Shown one piece after another: positions 10,653 through 14,710 of a stretch of 14,710 bases of DNA. The position numbers and the translations under genes are program-made. The stretch spans positions 1 to 14,710 of the forward strand of contig JAITNZ010000265.1 of assembly GCA_031290205.1 (NCBI GenBank), in the 5' to 3' direction. This DNA comes from Spirochaetaceae bacterium. GTDB taxonomy: Bacteria; Spirochaetota; Spirochaetia; Treponematales; Breznakiellaceae. Under the pieces are notes generated by a model. That model was not told where the DNA came from. It saw only the letters and a list, made by a program, of their open reading frames with translations, and did no database searches. How positions within the stretch are numbered: position 1 is the stretch's first letter; each line of letters starts with the position of its first letter.

Positions 10653-13172
10653 CTACTGCTTAGTCCAGCCGTTAAGGGTCTGTCCTGTTCCCGAAGGAAG
10701 CGCACTTGTTGTACTCAGAGTGTCGCTTGCTCCTACCGTTGTGTTGCGATAGTAGACGCTAGCCGACGAGAACTCAACCGCATGTCCGCCTACTAAAAAG
10801 TTAGTGGTATTGCTGTTTTCCCCCTCGTTTTCGCCATAAATTACGCCGCCTGTTGCTGTCTTGTCGAATATATTACTAACGTACACGCCGCCGCCGCCGA
10901 AACTAGCTGTATTACCGCTTATAACTCCGCCGCACATCTCGAATCTACCGGCACTGTACACGCCACCGCCAAAGCCGCCAGCAACATGTCCGCTGATGGT
11001 TCCACTGCTCATCTTAAATACTGCGTCGGCGGCGACATACACCCCGCCGCCGAGGCTGGAGGCGGAGCTAATATTGTGAGAAACTAAACTTGAATCGTTC
11101 ATTGTTAAGGTACCGTGGGAAACATACACCCCATTGCCGTAGGTGCAACTGGAGGCGGATGCCTTATTGTCGGAAACTGAACTGGCATCATTCATTGTAA
11201 AGTTGCCGTCGGAGACATACACCCCACCGCCGTAGGAGAAGGATGATGATGTTAAGGCAGTATTGTCGGAAACTGAACTGGAATCGTTCATGGTAAAGGT
11301 GCCGTCGGAGACATACACGCCGCCACCGCCACCGTAGTAGGATGAGGATGAGGATGAAGTATTACCTGAAATCGAACTGGTATCTTTCATTGTCAAGGTG
11401 CCGCCTCCGATATACACTCCGCCGCCGTAAGAATTGGTGGTGGAGGCAGTATTGCCAGTAATCTTTGCGTTGCCCTTCATTTCCAACACGGCGTTGGCGT
11501 TTACTTTTACCAGTGAGGTATTATTATCCGCGCCGTCAACACCTGATTTGCGCCCTTTAAGGGTGATGTTGGTATCCAGTATCAGCGTAAGTTTATCATC
11601 GGCGCTGGCGCCTGTTATGTCAAAGAGGCTGCCGTTTGCGCTCAGCTTAATTGTTCGTTCTGCGTCTTTGCCGGCAATCCGGACGGTAACATTTACCTGA
11701 TTGTGTACATTTGCGGCGTTGAGCGTATAAGGCGCGATAGTTTCGTCGGCATCCAATATGATGGTGTAGACGGCATTGGATTTGGCGTTGTTCTTTATCC
11801 AGAAAAGCGCTTTGGTCAATGTGGAGCTGCCTGTTGCGGTGGCAAGTGATACCGCATTACCATCTTCATAGAGACCTTTTGTCCATGCTGGATACCCTTC
11901 CTTCATCACGGCGCTTTGCGCTAAGCCGCCTTTTACCGCTATGGCTTTGAGCGTTGTTCCCAGTGGGATGTTGATTGCACCTGAGTATAGCGCGCTGCCT
12001 GTTGTGGGGTTTGTGCCGTCAATGGTGTAGTATATGCTTGAACTTTCAGTAGTGGTGTTCAGGGTAACATTCTGGGCGATATTGTACATGCCTCCGGGGG
12101 GATTCGCCGTGGGCGTGGCGGCGGCTTCACTTATAGCAAGCGAAAGTGTAACGCCCTTTTTGCCTTTTGCCTCTAATGCTAACACCTGCGCTGTGCCGCC
12201 GGTGGTGCCATACCCATCGGCAATGTTTGCGGGGCTTAGTTGTAGGTAAACATTATGCCCGATGAACGAAGCGGGAACTTGGAGTAGATAGGCGCCGTTT
12301 TCCGCAACTTCTACAACACTGTTTTCTATTAACATATCGTAATTGCTGTCCGCATAAGCGCGGACGGTAAGTGGACGGGTGGCTTTGTTTGCCATGTCGG
12401 TGAGTGTTGCGGTGCCGGCGATGAATACGCCGGCGCTAAATGCGGTTGTGGAGGCATCGACGTTTATCGTAGATTCAAGTCCTGAATAGATATAGACGAC
12501 TTCGTAGAGGGCGGCGGATGCTCCGCTGGCTTTGCTTAGCATGATAAACATATCGTAGGCGCCGGCGTCCAGTTCGATAATGCCGCTTGCCGCATCAAGC
12601 AGGTTGCGCTCGACCGGTGCGCCGCTTCCGATACTTAATGTTGCCTGCGTAATATCGGCGCTTAGATTGGAAAGCGTCCAGCGGAAAACTCCTTTCGGAA
12701 TGCCGACATCGCTGAGGGGCAAAGGTTTTATAACAACATTGACAGAGTTGGTCTGCCCCGATATTACGGTAAATGTTTTATCCCCTGTTGCGGCTTTATA
12801 TTCTTTTGAAACATCGCTTATCGTCCAAGTTGTGTATGCCGTAACGGTTGCCGTCCAGCTTCCTGCGGCAAGTTTTACCGAAATCGTACCATCGCTGGTA
12901 TCTTCAGGTGTAACGGTGCTCGTCCCATTGGTGAATGACCACTCATACCTGCTGAAGGTCGGTGTTGTCGGCATTATGCTGAGGTTAGGCGTCGTTGTCT
13001 TTGTCAGCGCTTGATCGTTTTTCTCGTTCCCAATAAAAAGGTTCACGAGAATGGCTTTGCTATTCGATTCCGCGTCGCTACCGGAAATTTGCACGCACGA
13101 TGCCAGCACTGCGATGATGCAGCAAGCCAGTGCCGCCCTCAGCGTTTTGTTTGTGTTTTTCATTTTTTTCAT
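10653..13172 (-). CDS. Large lipoprotein with beta-helix repeats, probable surface adhesin
   Basis: 839 residues. The signal peptide ends in LASC, placing the lipid-bearing cysteine at residue 26. Ig-like or PEGA-like beta domains fill roughly 40-345. A chitobiase/hexosaminidase C-terminal-like domain follows at about 350-420 (IYYTIDGTNPTTGS, LKAIAVKGG). From about 575 to 775 there are seven right-handed beta-helix rungs of the form 'YGGGVYVSDGTFTMNDSSSV' then SDNTA, separated by Ser-rich loops. Such rungs occur in polymorphic surface proteins; the protein is probably exposed on the cell surface and may bind glycans or host material. Shine-Dalgarno AAGGAG lies 8 bases before the ATG at 13172. 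A second ATG at 13163 is possible. The terminator at 10607 follows. Confidence 0.8.
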   Translation of the reverse strand: MKKMKNTNKTLRAALACCIIAVLASCVQISGSDAESNSKAILVNLFIGNEKNDQALTKTTTPNLSIMPTTPTFSRYEWSFTNGTSTVTPEDTSDGTISVKLAAGSWTATVTAYTTWTISDVSKEYKAATGDKTFTVISGQTNSVNVVIKPLPLSDVGIPKGVFRWTLSNLSADITQATLSIGSGAPVERNLLDAASGIIELDAGAYDMFIMLSKASGASAALYEVVYIYSGLESTINVDASTTAFSAGVFIAGTATLTDMANKATRPLTVRAYADSNYDMLIENSVVEVAENGAYLLQVPASFIGHNVYLQLSPANIADGYGTTGGTAQVLALEAKGKKGVTLSLAISEAAATPTANPPGGMYNIAQNVTLNTTTESSSIYYTIDGTNPTTGSALYSGAINIPLGTTLKAIAVKGGLAQSAVMKEGYPAWTKGLYEDGNAVSLATATGSSTLTKALFWIKNNAKSNAVYTIILDADETIAPYTLNAANVHNQVNVTVRIAGKDAERTIKLSANGSLFDITGASADDKLTLILDTNITLKGRKSGVDGADNNTSLVKVNANAVLEMKGNAKITGNTASTTNSYGGGVYIGGGTLTMKDTSSISGNTSSSSSSYYGGGGGVYVSDGTFTMNDSSSVSDNTALTSSSFSYGGGVYVSDGNFTMNDASSVSDNKASASSCTYGNGVYVSHGTLTMNDSSLVSHNISSASSLGGGVYVAADAVFKMSSGTISGHVAGGFGGGVYSAGRFEMCGGVISGNTASFGGGGVYVSNIFDKTATGGVIYGENEGENSNTTNFLVGGHAVEFSSASVYYRNTTVGASDTLSTTSALPSGTGQTLNGWTKQ
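10880..11440 (-). repeat. Coding tandem repeats of the beta-helix region
   Basis: Seven rungs recur at about 75-100 base spacing; on the plus strand the landmark is ACATACACxCCxCCGCCG. The middle rungs share the longer block GTCGGAAACTGAACTGG with TCATTCATTGTAAAG-type sequence and are the most alike, while the outer rungs (toward 10880 and 11410) are more diverged. Loop lengths differ by a few Ser codons. The pattern suggests recent duplication of the central rungs. Confidence 0.75.
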
Positions 13173-13198
13173 CCTATATACTCCTTAAAAGTTAATTT

Positions 13199-13330
13199 AT
13201 TCCGCCACAGGCGGTTTCAGCCTTGCCCTTGGTAAGAGAAGGGCGATTGTTACGCAGGGGGGCGTTGCGGCCGCCTGAGGCGGTTTCAGCCTTGCTCTTA
13301 GTAAGAGAAGGGCGATTGTTACGCAGGGGG
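13199..13330. repeat. Two tandem copies (R2, R3) of the dispersed two-hairpin repeat
   Basis: R2 (13200-13258) and R3 (13270-13328) share GGCGGTTTCAGCCTTGC, GTAAGAGAAGGGCGATTGTT and ACGCAGG, with a period of about 70. Each starts with a GCC(N)GGC hairpin: CCGCCACAGGCGG in R2, CCGCCTGAGGCGG in R3. The difference lies in the hairpin loop (ACA against TGA), so the stem is kept while the loop varies. R2 matches the in-gene copy R1 at 4436-4490. No gene is visible in 13173-13488; a 73-codon minus-strand frame there reads through the repeats and is not convincing. Confidence 0.85.
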
Positions 13331-13335
13331 GCGAT

Positions 13336-13438
13336 GCGGGGGTGTCCCCCGCTGGAGGGGTAGCGCGCAACGCAGTGCGCGCGTAGGGGGGGGCTCCCCC
13401 CTCCTCCATATTCATCATTCTCTTATGCGAAGAATGAT
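13336..13438. repeat. Cluster of four consecutive hairpins
   Basis: GCGGGGG-TGT-CCCCCGC (13336-13352, perfect 7-bp stem), GCGCGCA...TGCGCGC (13363-13382, 7-bp stem), a G-run/C-run stem at 13386-13401 and ATCATTCT...AGAATGAT (13414-13438, 8-bp stem) follow one another directly. None has a proper T run. They continue the R2-R3 repeat block and lie just after the stop of the Ig-like gene (13489) in its direction of transcription, so they may act as RNA 3'-end structures. Confidence 0.65.
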
Positions 13439-13488
13439 TTCGGAGTGTGCTCTTCCCCCATACCCCATTCCCCTTCTTCCCTCCCCCT

Positions 13489-14710
13489 TCACTCTGCTAT
13501 GACAAAATTCACCTGTTTTGAAAACGGATTTCCGTCTTTTAGGACTTTGATTGCTACCGAATGGGCGCCTGCGGGATACTCTCCGGCGTGGAGTTCCATG
13601 GTGTATGCGCTGCTGTTTGATAGTAACGTTACTCCATCGACATACCATGTATAGCTCTCGAATGCGGCGGTAACTGTTATGGTAAACGCTGTATTCGCGC
13701 TCCATGAAAGCGTGCCTGCAGATGGTGTCATGGTGATGGTCTCGTCTGTTGGTAAGCCGCTAAAGCTGATGTTGAGCCCGACCTGCGTTACCACCACTGC
13801 CGCCGGAAGGCTCGCGGTCTTTGCGCTGGTAAATCCTGCTATGCCGAACTTTGTGTTGCTTACTTCAACATAGTAATAGAGTGTTCCAACGGTGGCGCTT
13901 GAAGGGGTATAACTTGCTGTCTGCGCCCCGTTTGCGAGATCGACAAGCGCCGTTCCTCCGCTGTTGCTGTTCACGGTATTGCGATACCACTGATAGGAAA
14001 GAGCGCCGCCGTCAGAGCTGCTTGCACTGACGCTCAGGGGGATTGCCACTTCATTCTGAGTGTAATCTGCCGCTTGCGGCGGGCTGTTAATGGAAGGCTG
14101 CGCGGCATTGACGAGGGTGTTCACGCGGATATTCGCGGTATCGCTTTGCACATCGGCATTGCTGTTGAACACTACAACATAGTAGTAAACGGTGCCGGTT
14201 GCGGCGGTAGAGGGCGTGTAAGATGCGGTCTGCGCACCGTTTTCCGCCCCGAGTGCAATGCCGCTGCTGTTGTTGTTCGTGGTATTGCTATACCATTGGT
14301 ACGAGAGCGACTCCTCGCCTGCGCTTGCCGTTACTACAAGAGGGCGTGCCGCGCTGCTTTGCGTGTAATTTGCCCCTTGCGGATGCCCGCTAATGGTAGG
14401 CACGACCAGGTCAATCGGGTCGCCCCCCTCCCCTTCCGCCAGCAAGGTTACATCTACCCCGCCTAGGTTGCTTGATAAGGTAAAGGGGGCGCTCGTGTTG
14501 GTGTTATAGTATTGCCTGGCTGCTTGGATGGTGTATATGCCGACAGTCAAGTTTGAAAAGGTCCAGCGTCCGGTCGATGCGCTTGTCGTGATGTCTTGAA
14601 TGCTCGCGCCCTGCTTGAGGCGGACGGTTGCGCCTGAAATGGCGCCTCCGCTCGAACCGACGATTTTCCCGCTCACGGTGTATCCGGAGCCGAGCTGCGT
14701 CAACACTACA
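13489..14710 (-). CDS. Multi-domain Ig-like surface protein, C-terminal part (partial)
   Basis: The frame stays open to the window edge, so the beginning is missing; the GTG at 14706 is an internal valine rather than a start. In the visible 405 or so residues: a carboxypeptidase-regulatory-like domain (8-90; SGYTVSGKIVGSSGGAISG, GIYTIQAARQYY); an acidic linker (EGEGGDPIDL); two related Ig-like domains (about 102-198 and 205-305) that share YTQ, LSYQWY, NGAQTASYTPS and GT(V/L)YYYV; and a last beta domain (about 310-405) with FTITVTAAFESYTWYVDGV. Such stacked domains are typical of bacterial surface or secreted proteins. It lies upstream of, and in the same direction as, the beta-helix lipoprotein gene. 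Confidence 0.75.
   Translation of the reverse strand, partial: VVLTQLGSGYTVSGKIVGSSGGAISGATVRLKQGASIQDITTSASTGRWTFSNLTVGIYTIQAARQYYNTNTSAPFTLSSNLGGVDVTLLAEGEGGDPIDLVVPTISGHPQGANYTQSSAARPLVVTASAGEESLSYQWYSNTTNNNSSGIALGAENGAQTASYTPSTAATGTVYYYVVVFNSNADVQSDTANIRVNTLVNAAQPSINSPPQAADYTQNEVAIPLSVSASSSDGGALSYQWYRNTVNSNSGGTALVDLANGAQTASYTPSSATVGTLYYYVEVSNTKFGIAGFTSAKTASLPAAVVVTQVGLNISFSGLPTDETITMTPSAGTLSWSANTAFTITVTAAFESYTWYVDGVTLLSNSSAYTMELHAGEYPAGAHSVAIKVLKDGNPFSKQVNFVIAE

Noticed and set aside
13197..13418. 73-codon minus-strand frame across the R2-R3 repeat block
   Set aside because: Its peptide repeats the DNA repeat, it has no supported start, and it lies in an intergenic hairpin cluster.
13488..14706. 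GTG at 14706 as the true start of the Ig-like protein
   Set aside because: The frame continues open to the window edge and the residues there read as the middle of a domain; there is no signal peptide or Shine-Dalgarno site.

Overview
The window looks like a chromosomal segment of a treponeme (Spirochaetota), probably one of the moderate-GC, repeat-rich species such as the termite-gut group. I infer this from the treponeme-style DnaX, the dnaX-ybaB-recR gene order, YbaB starting with an MxINPxD motif, and the lipoprotein plus beta-helix surface proteins. No 16S or other species-level marker is present, so the genus is likely and the species is unknown.

Left part (1-3399, mostly plus strand). 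The N-terminus of a probable IS transposase leaves the left edge on the minus strand. It is followed by about 500 bases without a gene, dominated by a 30-bp perfect inverted repeat and nested hairpins. Next come a small secreted protein, dnaX (clamp-loader tau/gamma subunit), ybaB (nucleoid-associated protein, TTG start) and recR (recombination mediator). These are closely spaced and look like one replication and repair transcription unit. It is interrupted only by a long hairpin repeat between dnaX and ybaB, and dnaX carries a run of ten C near its 3' end.

Middle part (3400-10634, minus strand). After recR there is a tandem array of hairpin-rich units about 82-111 bp long. Then comes a series of mostly small, unrelated, increasingly AT-rich genes, all on the minus strand: a CsgG/LpoB-like lipoprotein coupled to a putative beta-barrel gene, a 76-aa orphan, a possible DUF2829/Tad2-like protein, a secreted protein with six GNTTT repeats, an orphan with an HPS motif, an FRG-domain protein and a PD-(D/E)XK nuclease-like protein. 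Copies of one repeat (about 190 bp when full length), all in the same orientation, lie between these genes. Full copies carry a hairpin terminator at the end that meets the 3' end of the adjacent gene. The layout resembles a cassette array or genomic island, but no integrase is visible and the repeats do not fit canonical attC sites.

Right part (10653-14710, minus strand). There are two large cell-surface proteins: a lipoprotein with a chitobiase-like Ig domain and a right-handed beta-helix repeat region, and a multi-domain Ig-like protein cut by the window edge. They are separated by a GC-rich repeat block. One element of that block is also found inside the signal peptide region of the CsgG/LpoB-like lipoprotein gene at 4436-4490, where it appears to have been absorbed into the coding sequence.

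The main theme is short structured repeats placed at gene borders, several of which supply start-proximal codons, stop codons or terminators to the neighbouring gene.
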